From assembly GCF_037975245.1 (NCBI RefSeq), contig NC_092569.1, positions 30,878,668 through 30,942,667 on the forward strand: a stretch of 64,000 bases of DNA, read 5' to 3'. The stretch comes from Apostichopus japonicus (Eukaryota > Echinodermata > Holothuroidea > Aspidochirotida > Stichopodidae). Both the position numbers and the translations under genes were made by a program. The notes below the pieces were generated by a model. That model was not told the DNA's origin. It did no database searches and worked only from the letters and a program-made list of their open reading frames with translations. Shown here in pieces: positions 1 through 13,200 of this stretch (the first letter of the stretch is position 1; every line of letters starts with the position of its first letter).

Positions 1-2040
1 CTATAAGTAAATAAAGATCTTACTATTGTTGCTTTCAAGGGTTGCATACGCCACTTTTGTAGTTACTGTTATGAAGGTACATGAGGAATAAGTAAAACAC
101 AGGTAAAGAACAGACAAATGCACACTGTTGTATTGAAAGTTTGATTCAATGAGTTATTCCAAGGCGGTATTCAATGATGTTATCTTTCGTTAGCAAAAAA
201 AAAAAGCTTTGGAAAGAATGCTTTCGTTATCTTAAAGACATCTCTATCATTTCTTGTGCACTGTCTGAATTATTCTGGTTTCGTAAAATAGTGATTTTCG
301 ATATCTTAGTCAGAGGGTTGTGTAAAAAAGAGGCATGTATTTATATAAATGTTTTAAAAATCAACGAATGAACTTTCAACTTGGTAACTGCGTGTTAATG
401 TAGTTTCCACTCGGTACTTTGCACAACCCGCATGTTCTTAATACCAAACTTTATCGAAGAAGGGATACAGAAGCACTCAGTGTGCATATATGCAAATATA
501 ACGACATGCTTATAAATCGATAGTAAAGTTAACCAAACGTGTCATCGGTGATAATACACTTTACAGGAGAGTATACGATATTTAGTTTATAGCCATAGAC
601 GTGTACTAGTTTAAATAGCACATGCTCTCCCAGCGATATGGATTTTTTTTTATCATGAAGTAATATTAATTATATACAACGTGTATTTAACACATCGATA
701 GGGAGGGGTGTCTGTGGTTCATGGCAGGTATAATTTAATCAATTCCAATGCGCAAACGCTTGAAGCATTGTGGTTTACTCGTATCACGTGTATTTATTTG
801 GTTTAGTTTAGTAGAAAAAAAGGATCAGGAGGGACACTCAAGTCCACATCAAAGACCCGGAAAAAACTGAAGACACAAACACTCGGACCCGACTACAATG
901 CTTAAAGTGCTTGTCCAAAGCATTCTTAATCACATTCACACTACTTGCAAGCATTGGTGGCATTATTAACCTTTGTATCTACGGAGCTGTGAGCAGGAGT
1001 GATATAGTAGTGAATATACAGTCCATGTATGTTTATATCTTCTTCAGTTTTTCTTAATTACAGTTATCTCTCATACGACTCACCCTTTACTTCATACTGC
1101 AGTGGTTTTTATAGTGTAACTATCCATTCCCGACATTGACAGATATATAGAGGGCTGATGTTTATTCACAACAGATCGGTCAGTTAAGCAGCTTAGGCTG
1201 GTGTAAACTCATACTGGGACATTTACACTGAAATAATGTACCATTACAACCCACATACGATACAAATGGTCGGGTTTGGAAGATCCATAACCATGTATGG
1301 TCAAAGTTTCTCGCTATTTCAGAGTAGCTCTTAAAAAAAACAAAAAAAAACTGTCGTTCTGAAATCACAATAACAAGTTTGAGCCTCTATAGTCTAAGAA
1401 ATAAAGACAGTGTATAAATTCTAACGTAATTATGAACAGATAATGTCACTAACAAGTCATTTAATGGGTCGATCTCGCCAAATAATACTCAATTAAGTGT
1501 TTTGACGCAAACTTTTGTGCTTAAATGTAACCATAAATTTTTAACCATCGATCAAAATATCGTAATAATATATCTGAAGTAGAGTTCGGTCATGCTTTCT
1601 ACCTAGCAATTCCTCTGTTAGCACTTAACTTATTTTTCCATACCATTAAATATATGTGTAGCATAAGCTCATCTCTATATAAGTAAATGTGTGTATGCGT
1701 TTAGCACTAATGAAAGGGATATGCCGGACAGGCAGACAATCTAACTCATTATATTTAAAATAATTCTGAACAGTTGTAGCCTTAAGAAACCCCCAAATCA
1801 AAATCTAGGTAACTTTAATGCAACATAAAACCCACCAACTCAAAATCTAGGTAACATTTATGCAACATAAAACTTTGCAGGCTCCAAGAAGTACATCGTG
1901 GTGGGAAAATAAAAACCACTTTGTCAGAGAAAAACGATTCCACGCGTTTTTACACCTTCTGTAAATTGGAGTAGTTTATTACCACGAGATAGTCCTTATC
2001 CACTCCAGATTGTTGTAATTATCTTCTTTCCCTGTTTAAC
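1..2040. other. Unassigned AT-rich intergenic DNA
   Basis: I find no coding signal, RNA gene or recognisable transposon here. The short open frames at 174-371 (plus) and 1180-1368 (minus) have no family features and no exon-like borders, so I treat them as chance frames. Confidence 0.5.
1797..1872. repeat. Two-copy short direct repeat
   Basis: A unit of about 35 bases beginning TCAAAATCTAGGTAAC and ending GCAACATAAAAC occurs twice in a row with a few differences and a short spacer. It is a small local tandem duplication with no evident function. Confidence 0.75.
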
Positions 2041-2618
2041 CTCACCAGGGGCGGCCGAACCAGAGGATACATGGCAACGTACCTCCTCCTAAGCCCACCC
2101 CCTCCCTTCCCACTACTCCCCACTACTCCGCACACACAAAAGTGTCTTTTCTCGTGAATGAGAATTGCGCGCTCCAGTTTTTGGTAATAAAGGAAGGCTT
2201 AATTCCTTACCATTTTGTAATTGAACAGTGAAAACTTACAAAAGTATATTTTACTTAAAATGTGCCCCTTGTTGAAAAAGAAAAAACATATTTGTTTTCT
2301 ACCCTACCCCCGCCCCTCCTTTTCACCGCCACTCAACATCGCACTGTATCTATATCAGCACGTATATTAGCAATAAATTGATTTATTGATTGACTGCAAT
2401 TTTTCAATCTAGCAAGATTTCATATAATATTCCATATAGGATAACAGCGAAATTTGAGTAGAAATACACTACATAATTGCTTTCCTATCTTTTGAAATAA
2501 CGAGAGACGGAATATTTCTACATCAGAACCATGTTTGGAGAAAACCTGTACGCTGACAATAATATTACAATTTATGCTCCATTATAAATAAATGATTATA
2601 AATTTGAGTTATGCAATG

Positions 2619-3670
<1,052 letters not shown>

Positions 3671-3675
3671 CCCTT

Positions 3676-4300
3676 TGGTCACGCTAAGCAATTAGCACAC
3701 ATCGGCAACGATGACACGTTATAAACTTTCTCTCGTGTGCTAATGAGTGAAGGATAAGGGGTATTGAAAATGGCTCTGGTAAAATGCTACAAATATACCC
3801 AGAAATTTAGATTCAGCAGCTAATTCATTGATATGGAAATACGACCAGTGTAAATGTGAATCTGTCAGATAATTCTCAGCCTTTTAAGGTATAAATAGTA
3901 TTAAAACATCAAGCAAGTATATGAATTACCTAAAACCATTTTGAATGAGAGCAATTAGTTCAACAAAAATCAACAATAATGTGACAGCATTGAGAAGGAC
4001 AATATGTCAAGTCCATTTGGCTATTACTAATTGCATTCTCTTTCCGTTCTAGTATTTCCATCCATAAATGACCACAATAATGATATTTTAGGACCAAAAA
4101 CATTCTAGTCATATTTTCACTGGTCTAGTTTCAGGATAGAGTGGGTGGATTACTGTCAGTGAACTACGTGGGTATTGGAGCCTTGTTGCAATTTTTTTCC
4201 CTCCATGTGTATTCACGGTCAGTCAACATGGTACCCATTAATATGATAAATTGCAACAACAAATATTGTATGGTCTGTTACATATTCAAGCATCTGCAGT
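3676..4300. repeat. Segmental-duplication block, downstream flank of gene A
   Basis: This stretch matches blocks near 23810-24330, 43720-44170 and 63000-63100. Shared landmarks are CTTTCTCTCGTG, AGGGGT..TGAAAATGG..CTGGTAAA and CGACC..TGTAAATGTGAATCT. It is part of the repeat unit that carries each fibrinogen-related gene and is cut off on its right by the LINE remnant. No coding content is seen. Confidence 0.7.
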
Positions 4301-4699
4301 TAATTATCAGTTAAGGTAAGTAGACAGCAAAAGAATCCATTTGCAATACGCAGCTAAATGAGAAAAATTTACGTAGACAAGTTTGGACAAAAGGAGAAGG
4401 CAATTCAAAGCTCCGAAAAATTCCCTTTTTTCGGGGCTGCTTTTCAACGCTCAAAGCAAATTTAAATTCATAAAAGAAATCATTAATGTTTGGCTCGGTG
4501 TTACTTGTCTTGCATACGAAAATAGTAGACTTCATGTGGATAATTGAAAAGTTGCAAGGGGTGACAGTAAGCGTTGCCAAAACCGTAAAAAAGATATCTT
4601 GTTTGGAGAGAAAGAATAGCTTATTAAAGAAACTCATTTCGAAATTAAGGATAAATTTGCAATTACGTAGCAGTCCCCAAAAAGAAGTTCGTCGCCGTT

Positions 4700-4875
4700 A
4701 TTAGTGAAGACAATGCATAAGACATTTACTGGACCTTGAGGAGGTTTAATACCGAAATAATTAATAAACACTGGACTACAGCGAACAAAAGACCCAACGG
4801 AAACAGATAAGACTTGCCCAAGTCTACGGCAAGACCAGACGAGAGCTTGAAGTTATTAAGAACACGAAAAATTTC
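4700..4875 (-). pseudogene. Tx1/L1-like LINE remnant, distal reverse transcriptase part
   Basis: Read on the minus strand, this encodes a degraded stretch of an L1/Tx1-type reverse transcriptase just past the catalytic box, including SYLFPLGSFV, NYFGIK and VFTNNGDEL, split between frames. It is the direct continuation of the LINE piece at 7861-8960. Joined across the TTAA element the frame reads HSLKKFF, which matches the usual L1-type order after YADD. The open frame at 4311-4637 may be further downstream LINE sequence, but I cannot align it with confidence. Frameshifts and stops show it is dead. Confidence 0.7.
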
Positions 4876-5206
4876 TTAAAGTGGCCATGACACGAAAATA
4901 TGAACTTCCTATAAATTGGGGAATCATCTAAGCATGTTCTTTAGAACATATATCAACCGTTGTGTTAGTTAAAAACTTGATTTGTTTAGTCGAAAGTTGA
5001 GAATTAATCTACCCTCTCCGGGGTTTGAATAGATCGATTGCCCAAAACTTTCAAAATCTCATGACGTCATGTGACGTCATGTTAGGAACACGATTTGCTC
5101 TCGCTGTTTTCTCCGAACATATATACACGTGCTTACATATACGACAAGTGTACATAAATACCCAACAAAATCGATAACAAGAAATCAAATCTAAATTTCC
5201 CGTGGA

Positions 5207-5952
5207 ATGGCAGATTTAGAACCAAATGCGGCAATCGAACTTTTAAGTGATAGTGGTTCTTCACCAGGCAGTGAACTTGGGCTAGAGGTACAGTGCCCGT
5301 TCTCATATTCGAAGCAGAGAGTGAGGGCAATTATCATGCCCACATTGAACAGAACGTTGAGGGTGGACCTGAGGTGTTACTGTTAGGCATGGAACAGTAT
5401 TAGTTCGAGTCCGTTAACGAGTCAAAACATATTGAAGAAGAAAACCGTTGGGAAATATTGCAAGGAACATACAACATGATAAGAAGTTTGTAACGTAGAT
5501 TTGTTTTTTTTTTTAAATCTGGTTCATTCTGTACATGTGTCGTTGGAATTCGAAGAACTGGATAAACCGTATTGTGCGATTGTGTTACTATGACTTACAA
5601 CCATATAATCCTTACAAATCTAGTTTTGAAAATCAAAGAAACTAAAGAAGGTTTCATGAAACATGAAAGTGTAAATTCACAACAAATGTAACCATAACTG
5701 TAGATTACATCACTGCTTGTTAATGTTGATATCATGGGCCCACATTAATAAATTTGAACTTATATTTATGTTTTTTGTAGGCAGTACAGATACAAAGCCT
5801 ACCGTCAACAGGTTCAATGGTGTTGGGGGCTCCTAGCAAGACACGTCAGGGTTGTGCTACCATCATGTGCAGTCCAAAGGATCAGAAGTGAGTTTCTGGC
5901 CAATGGTCAGTACACTGGATTAAAGTTGCCAGGAGAAAACTCAGTTGTATAG
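5207..5952 (+). pseudogene. P2X7 C-terminal-like domain gene fragment inside the TTAA element
   Basis: A likely first exon (5207-5287) starts with MADLEPNAAIELLSDSG and is acidic and Ser-rich, ending at a possible GT donor (GAG|GTACAG). A second exon begins after TTTTTTGTAG at 5781 and runs to a stop at 5950-5952. It encodes QYRYKAYRQQVQWCWGLL, then VRVVLPSCAVQRIRSEF and GQYTGLKLP. This is the core of the Cys/His-rich domain found at the C-terminus of P2X7 receptors and in many stand-alone invertebrate proteins: the YRQ...W.WG pattern, then R.V(L/I)PSC.V..IR and G.Y.G. Between the exons a second frame (FEAESEGN, near 5306) suggests a frameshift. No transmembrane receptor part is present. Whether it is expressed or only transposon cargo is unknown. 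Confidence 0.65.
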
Positions 5953-6987
5953 GAAGCCTTGGTTGAGAAATCCCTCCAGAAGCACTTGTTCTATTCTACG
6001 ATTGTGTAAGATTATCAATCCGCCAAGTTTCCCTCAGTGTTGATGTATTGATATTCAAGACTTTATTAAGGATGAAATGGTTATTTTCCAGACCCAACAC
6101 CAACAATGAAAAGAAAAGGCATGTTTTGAAGCATTTGGACACATCATGGAGGTAAAACAGATGTTACCTCCATGGACACATGTAGCGGCGTGACCGTGAT
6201 GTTATGTAATATGTGCAAAAGTGATCGGGGATTGACCTTTATAGTAGCATTTACCTCCCAGACATGTTTGCCTAGTACCTTTAATCTGGAATCCAAAATA
6301 TCCATATCGCCAATGATATTTGATAGAATGTCATAATAAAGACCAATGGAGGCGGAAGAACTCTTGAATGTTTAGACTTTTTTTCTTCAACAGCAGGGAT
6401 TTGTTTAACAATCTCTTTTCAGAAGCTAAGCAGTAAAACCTTTAAATGGTATCCGATTATTTTAATGCATGTGATGTTGTGTTTCATGTTGCGCGTGAGT
6501 GTTGTACGTGTGGTCGTGTGTGGGCTACATTTTGGGATGTGAGTGGCGTTGTGCAGTGGTTTTTTGGTTTAAATTACCCTTTATGCTATTTGTTTCTGGT
6601 TTATTCTAAATAATTGTCACAACGACGATTGACGACAATGGACATACATCTGTTTTGTAGGCTTAAAACCAACAGTTTCATGTAAGTTGTTTTCTCTGAA
6701 ACCTCCTTCGATGTCACAAATGACATTAGTGTAATTTAAGAATGATATTGTCTATGGAAAGTACAGTTTTATTTTTATGTCTTATATACAACGATTGTTA
6801 TTAATGTTGGAAAAGTCACAGGCTTGTTCAGATTGAACAGAATGACTGTATAGAACTGATAATGAATAAAATGTGTTCAATGATTCAAGATTTGAACTAC
6901 GTTGTGTGAATTGTTGGCTCTGTGACTGTTTAAAAATAAATCTCTGTAATATGTGTACACCCTTTGGAATATAGTCTTTTATAATAC

Positions 6988-7191
6988 TTATTTCGACCCA
7001 TCACTATCACCTAAACTCCCTGCCCAACAAAAAAATGGTTTTAATGGAATACAAATAAGAAATATTATTGCCATAACTAACTGACCCAGCATATTCCAGA
7101 AATACATTGAGGCACTGAGCTTTTTCACAAGAAGATGTAACCTAGCCCTTCTGAAGCTAACCTTGTAGCTTATTACTACACAATAGGGCAA
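6988..7191 (-). other. Unrecognised small ORF within the TTAA element
   Basis: A 67-codon minus-strand frame with a hydrophobic middle (near residues 35-55). I recognise no family. It could be a remnant of element-encoded sequence or chance. Confidence 0.15.
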
Positions 7192-7860
7192 TGAGGGGGT
7201 GTTAATTTAGATGGTACAGCAAAAACTCTTTGTCTACTGCGACTTCAGTGTAGTAACGCTAATACTAGTGCTACTAGTACTTGTGCTAGGCCGCGCTTCC
7301 TCCATGGGTTAATCACTTGTACCACTGGAGGTTTTCTTTTCACCGATCTGGTCTTCGGAGTTTTTAATGTCGGTTATTTTACAGGAGAACGACTCGTTTA
7401 TGTCGACCCGTTAAAGCCCAATTGTTTTATTTCATAAGAAAGGAAGGATCATAGTCTGCTTCCGTGAAGTGTTCGCTACATACGGAGCTGTACACTGGTC
7501 AGGCCAAGTGAATCGGCGCTGCTGTTCTGCACTAACTTGGTCATAATCGCCGTGTTATTTTCGTCCTTCGGCCATCGATGAAGGCTAATTACATGGGTAA
7601 TGACATTACTGCAGCCCCTAGCAACACAACTGACCATTTATCTCGGATATATTACAACATGTAAAAACAAACTTCAAATTTATAACAATATAGCCTAATA
7701 CAGTGGTTGTTCTTTCAGTGTAGATGTTCGATTATGTGTGGCGGTATGATCGTTGCGCATCCGGTACTTGCTTTGGCTTGGCATTTGTGTTCCTAATATG
7801 ACGTCATCGTTGTCTTGTTTTAAAATCGCTTTTGGATTTTACATTTCATGGCCTCTTTAA

Positions 7861-8960
7861 GAGAATGTCTGTTATGATAAATGAAAAAGACAGCTTCATC
7901 CGCGTATTGAAGCAACATTGTTTCATTCCCTGTGAAATGAAGTCCCCTTAGAATTGTATTACAATGAATTGTCAAGGCTAGAATTTCTGCACACAGAGTA
8001 AAAAAAATGCAAGCTTAAGTAGCAGTCTTGTGTAACAACTCTATTAATTGAAAAGAAAACTGCAGTATAACTATTGCTACAAATGCAAAAGCTACTGTTG
8101 TTAAAGAGAACATGAATCCACCTTTTAAAGCTATTGCCGAAATTAAAGAAAGTGAGAGTAGAATGAATAAAGTTCCACTCCAATCTGTCAAGAGCGTGCC
8201 CAAAGTCAACTATAAAAATGAAACCTGGTACATTTTGTTCAGAAGTATAATTAATCAGATCTAAACAAATCTAAACAAATTTTCGCCAATGCATTTTACT
8301 TTAATGACACCGCTTTTCTGAAGACCAGTTACTTTAGGAATAACTAGTTTATGTCGTGACGCAAGGACCTTAGCAACTATTTTGTAATCGGTATTCAGTA
8401 ATGCGATAGGACGGTAATTTCTGTAGGATTATTTCCTTTATTTCTTTTATATTAAGATGTATAGTACCTCTTGACTGTTCCTTCGACAAAGTACCATTAA
8501 GGTAACTATGGTTTAATGCGTCTAACAAAGTTTGACCAATCACTGGCCAAAAATTCTTATGAAAGTTAACACATAGACCATCAGAGCGTGGGACGTTGCA
8601 TATACCATCGAGAAAAGGGCTTGTTTACATTCATACAGGGAAAGATCATCTTCACATAATTCAGAATCTTCTACAATAAAATATGTTTTGGATAATTATT
8701 AAGGAAGTTCTTTGCAAAGCTAGTGTTAGAGGAATAACACTTTTTTTTAAAATATATTTATTTGAATATACCGTGTTTATCAGTCAAAACACAGTCATCC
8801 TTATTCTATAGTTTCCGAAAAATATACAGCTGCTGTTCTAAAGTAGAATCTTTGAAAGGAGCTCACATTCTTTCTGACCATACTATACTATACAATACTA
8901 TTTCTTCTAATACAATATTTAAAGTACTCCTATCGTAAAGATGGATCCGGAAAAGCAATT
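7861..8960 (-). pseudogene. Tx1/L1-like LINE remnant, reverse transcriptase core
   Basis: Minus-strand reading gives ordered L1/Tx1-type RT motifs across several frames: SDGLCVNFHKNFWPVIGQ (near 8530-8590), NYRPIALLNTDYKIVAKVL (8355-8419), PGFIFIVDFGHALDRLEWNF (8150-8210), a decayed G(V/T)(R/Q)(Q/D)C.LS box (near 8000-8030), and LLQYADEAVFF (near 7885-7915), where the catalytic YADD has become YADE. Frameshifts, stops and altered catalytic residues show it is inactive. Its downstream part lies beyond the TTAA element at 4700-4875. The upstream limit (about 8720-8960) is uncertain. Confidence 0.8.
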
Positions 8961-9781
8961 TTAGACAGGTTTTCACCGATAAGTTCATTAATGAGGGCAA
9001 CAAAATTATGATCATTTAGAAAATCATTATTGAATTTCAGTTGCCGGGCCTCTGTTTTTTGAATGCATATTTAGGCTAAGATTAACCATATAATGGTAGG
9101 ACAAGATAGCAGGAGAAAGGGTGATGTTATTTATACAATGCTGGAGGTCACTAGAAAGAAGAAAGAAATATAACCTACAATGAAGGCCAGGAGTTACGTT
9201 AGAACTCCATGTAAATATTTTGCACAACTGATTTCTCTTCTCCACACGTCATTGAGATCAAAGATACCCATCAATGATAAGATTAGTCATTCCTAGGCGA
9301 TGGCATGAAATTGAAATAAGCTTCTATCCAATATAATGAAAACAATATTAGTCAAAATACTGATGCCAGCTTGATTTTTTTTATTTGCGTCATGTAACAT
9401 TATTCTCAGTGATTTAAGATAACATTTGCATAAATACATTTTTAATCAATGAAATTATCGAAAAATGACAAAGTATCAGGCGTCATCGAGTTCCATGCAG
9501 TGCTAACTTTTCCCTTGAAAAATGGTGCAACGTCATTAATATTTACCGCATAACATATGGTATCATTGTAATTCGAGCGATGATCACGTTTGGGTATACC
9601 TGTTCCATGTTAAGGATAATGTACATGATATGTAATGACTATACAAAACTGATCGACACATTGTTGTCTTTCTGTCACTTTGGTTTTCTAATTCTAAAAA
9701 TCTTCTGGAATTTCGATACAACGATGTTTAACATATGTTGTAATTTCTCCGATCCTTGTGACCTTAAAGACTTCAAATTTA
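8961..9781. other. Downstream flank of gene A
   Basis: No gene recognised. From about 9320 the sequence aligns with 25340-25760 and 45170-45556, with shared ATTCTCAGTG, GACAAAGTATCAG and GTCATCGAGTTCCATG. It is therefore the ancestral 3' flank of the gene family and may include the 3' UTR. Confidence 0.5.
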
Positions 9782-10287
9782 CTAATTTGATCTTCGGATT
9801 GCCTGTATTTTCATTGTTGTTGTCGTTATCCCGCAATCAGAACCTTGAAGATTCTTCCAGAAGATACCGCGGTTATCGTTGAACGAGTAGTCACCGTTGA
9901 GATTGGAGTAGCCGCAGGAATAGACAGTTGTTTGGTAGACCGGATTTAGGTTTGCGCAGCATCTGTTTTTGGGATAATCATAAAAATAACAATAATAATA
10001 ATAACCACAACCGTCACACCTAAAGCATTTACAATGTGGACGACTACGAGGGCAATAAAGATTGCTGTCACAATCACTATGACAGATACAGTCGGTGTAC
10101 TCGTAGTCTCCTGTAGCTACGCGGTTGCTGAATGAGTAGCAGTTGCTGGTAGAGCCCGTAATGCTATCGTCTGGATACCACCAGCCACCTCGGTGTTTTT
10201 CTGCGCAATCGAATGTACTCGATCCATCATTGTCTTGATCGTGCGTACTAAATCGATTTCCTGAATTTGCCACCATAGCGTTGTTAC
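9782..10287 (-). CDS. Gene A last exon: FReD C-terminal part with Cys/Tyr-rich insertion
   Basis: Acceptor TTATTTCCAG precedes the exon, which enters in phase 1. It carries FSTHDQDNDGSS (Ca-binding-loop-like), FDCAEKHRGGWWY, then an 85-residue insertion with 12 Cys and many Tyr, then YSCGYSNLNGDYS, the canonical FReD continuation, then GIFWKN and TTTMKI before the stop. In ordinary FReDs the segment after WWY runs straight into xxC..SNLNG. Confidence 0.85.
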
Positions 10288-13200
10288 CTGGAAATAACGA
10301 ATAATTAGGGAATTTATTTTCTTGTTACTTTGTTCCATTTCTGACCATATGTACGGGAACCTCAGTTTATAACATCTTTTATTGTGTTAATAGATTCGTT
10401 ATATCAATAGTATAATTTAAAGTATAATTTCAACAATTGCGAAAAATATTAAATAATGGAGCAATATCAAGGTACGTGTGAGAGGAGTAGAAATGTAAAC
10501 AGTTCATACTTTGGAGTACTCATATTCTGCCAATTGAAGTATGGTCCCGAATTTTCAACGGTGTAGGTTTTCAAATAAGAGGAAAAGTTGTAATGTGCTT
10601 CTTTTTTTTCGTCATCGTCTCTATAGTAAAATATCTTTTCTGACGTACTTTACTTCCTTTTGATATAGACAAAACAATTATTTACTTATCTGATTATACA
10701 TTATAACGATAAGAACTAAGGCAGGTAATGATTTTTGAGAAGTTGAAACATACAGTTCGTCTCGACTGATCTCTGTCAAAAACGTTCAAATCTATAGGAT
10801 ACTTTTGTTTTTATTATTGTAATATCATTGGCTTCTTAATAAATACAATGAACTAATTTTGAATTGTGAAATGAAACTTAATTTTATTTTTTTTATTTTT
10901 TCATGAAATGTAATTATTTCACTCTTGAATAATATCTTTCAACCACAAAGTGAACTGAAATGCTGCAGCAGTTCTATGGTTTCCAAACTAGTTATTATTC
11001 CTTCCTAAGATCGACAAAGCATGTGTGAAAATGCAAGAAAGTATACCCAGAACTATATAGAGGCTTGGTTGATATGATATATCATTATGTTACTATCTAA
11101 AATTATACCAACACGGGTCAAAGTGTTAAGCAATTGTACAATGAACAATCAGTACGGGACTGTTAGCACAATGTCTAGTACATAGTTCTACATTAGTATC
11201 CACAATAGATTTATAATATGACCTGCGTATATGTACGAGTGCAAATACTAGAGTATGATTACGACTACATGTAGTTATGTTAGAATAAGATAACGCAATA
11301 ATTAAACTTCTGCGTATGATTGACATTTAGCACAATACATACCATCATTTCCATTGTAGCCACTCAATGACAGTTGGTATTTGTCTCCCTCGTTACCGAT
11401 CCTGAAAGATGAATAACGGCTGTGATATGTTGATCCTTCTCTGTTTGTCTTTTCTATTAGAAGTTGGTAGGTTTTTTGGTTTGTTAATTTGTATATTTTA
11501 TCGTTGCCAATCCAATGATCTCCTGTGGGGTTTCCAAACCCGTTTTTGTACTCATTCCAGTTTCGATAAAAGTTGACGGATCTACTTGTACGTCTTTGCA
11601 AAATCTATAGAAACAGAATAAACAAGTACATCGATACCCGTTGAGTACTATATGAAGTTCCTCATTTTGCTACAATATTTTAAGAATTAACTGTTGTAGG
11701 TCAATTAACTGATTGAATTGAACTGATAGGTATATTAATCAATTTAATCAATAGTTGAATTATTAATACGAATATTAGAGAACATAGTTCTGTCATATGA
11801 GAAAATGTTCTGTTAACACGGCAAAGCGTTTGTTTTCCAATAGTTCATACTTACTGTCCAACCCCCACTAGACATTTCACAATAAACTTCAAAACCGGAG
11901 CTTCCAGCGGGATAAATGGTATATTTTCCATTATTCATTCTACCTGCTTTGTAAAGATCAGAGCAATCTATCGGTCCACTGCGAGTACATGTAAGATCAC
12001 CTTCAAACCATTCGTTACAGTAACATCTACGGCCATCATTCCGCTTCTCGCATGTTGCGTCTGCACTGCAGCTGTAACTCTCACTTGTAAGTACGTTACT
12101 GTTGCAAGTTATCCGTAATGAGCAGTCAGAATTAATGTATGATTCACTCTCCTGGAAAAATAAATATAAACGACATATTCCAAAGCAAGTAAAAGAAATT
12201 TTTATTTGGTACATTTGTAACGCTCTTAGATACAAACTGATTTTCTAAAACTGCGGTCATGAGAGTTTCAAATATGTTAGGTAACGTTCATTCTTCTGGG
12301 TGTAATTGCGTTGGATGTCTTGTATTTTCGCTAGGACTCAAATTCGAAGATCTGTGCAAGAATATGTAAAATCGAAATGGAAATGAAGGTTAGACAAAAT
12401 TAAACCAAGTGTAAATTAATTGAAGTACATTCTAAGAATCAGTGTCAAGTTAATTAAGTTGAGTAAGTTGTACAAGGTCAGGCATACAGCCTACAATACA
12501 GGAACGACGCCAATCCATTAGGCCTCACCTTAACATATCCTATAATTCTATTCTTATATTTAACAAACATAATTGATATATTTATAGCTCATTAAAAAAA
12601 AAACACTTTTCGTTTTTGGTTCAAATGAATAAACCTTTGTTTTTAAATTGTATATCATTATAGAAAAAGGTGCTACGAACGAAAAGAAAAGTTCACATTC
12701 AATATCTAAGCAGTAATAGAAATGTTTTGCAATGCATTTTTTTTTCTAATTGATTTTACTGCTATAAGCTTAGTTACTATTAAAAGTAGACAGAGTTTAG
12801 TAATACTTTCATCTATTTCGCTTACCCGTCTACTATTTATCTTAACTAAGCTTATACGAAGTAAAATCAATTGAGAAGATATTAAAGTTTCGAAACAACA
12901 GTTAATGAACAACGCATATTAATTGAAAATATGCCTTTTTGTCTGTTTTAAGGTCTTCTTATACTTGTCATTCTCATTTCCGTCCAAAAAAAAAACAATA
13001 GGTCACCATACACCAACTTACTTAAACGATGGAAAGTAATACTCTCTGTTCATTATGCTAATCAAAATTTAAATGACATAATATTTACAACAATCGGTAA
13101 TTTACAGATTTGTTTATGTTTTGTGAAGACGGGTGCAATTTATCAAAACGGTATTTTCATATGTTTACCTTTTTTGCATTCTAAGAACACCTCCCCCCAA

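Larger units (their letters stand above)
4876..7860. mobile_element. TTAA-flanked DNA transposon (~3.0 kb) with inverted ends
   Basis: TTAA stands at both borders (4876-4879 and 7857-7860). Just inside are imperfect inverted ends: AGTGGCCATGACACG on the left, and AGAGGCCATGAAATG when the right end is read in reverse complement. A second inverted pair, ATGACGTCAT(A/G)TTAGGAACAC, lies near 5075-5095 and 7786-7807. The element interrupts a LINE reading frame, and removing it with one TTAA restores continuity. TTAA duplication is typical of the Kolobok and piggyBac superfamilies. I did not recognise a transposase, so this may be a non-autonomous or decayed copy. It carries the P2X7-like gene fragment at 5207-5952. 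Confidence 0.8.

Noticed and set aside
2048-2320. CAGGGGCGG start and a CCCGCCCCT end suggesting a hAT-type MITE
   Set aside because: The right end does not finish as a proper inverted copy and no 8-base target duplication is evident.
4311-4704. Overlapping ORFs on both strands near the LINE remnant
   Set aside because: Probably LINE-derived or chance. No family motif could be aligned.
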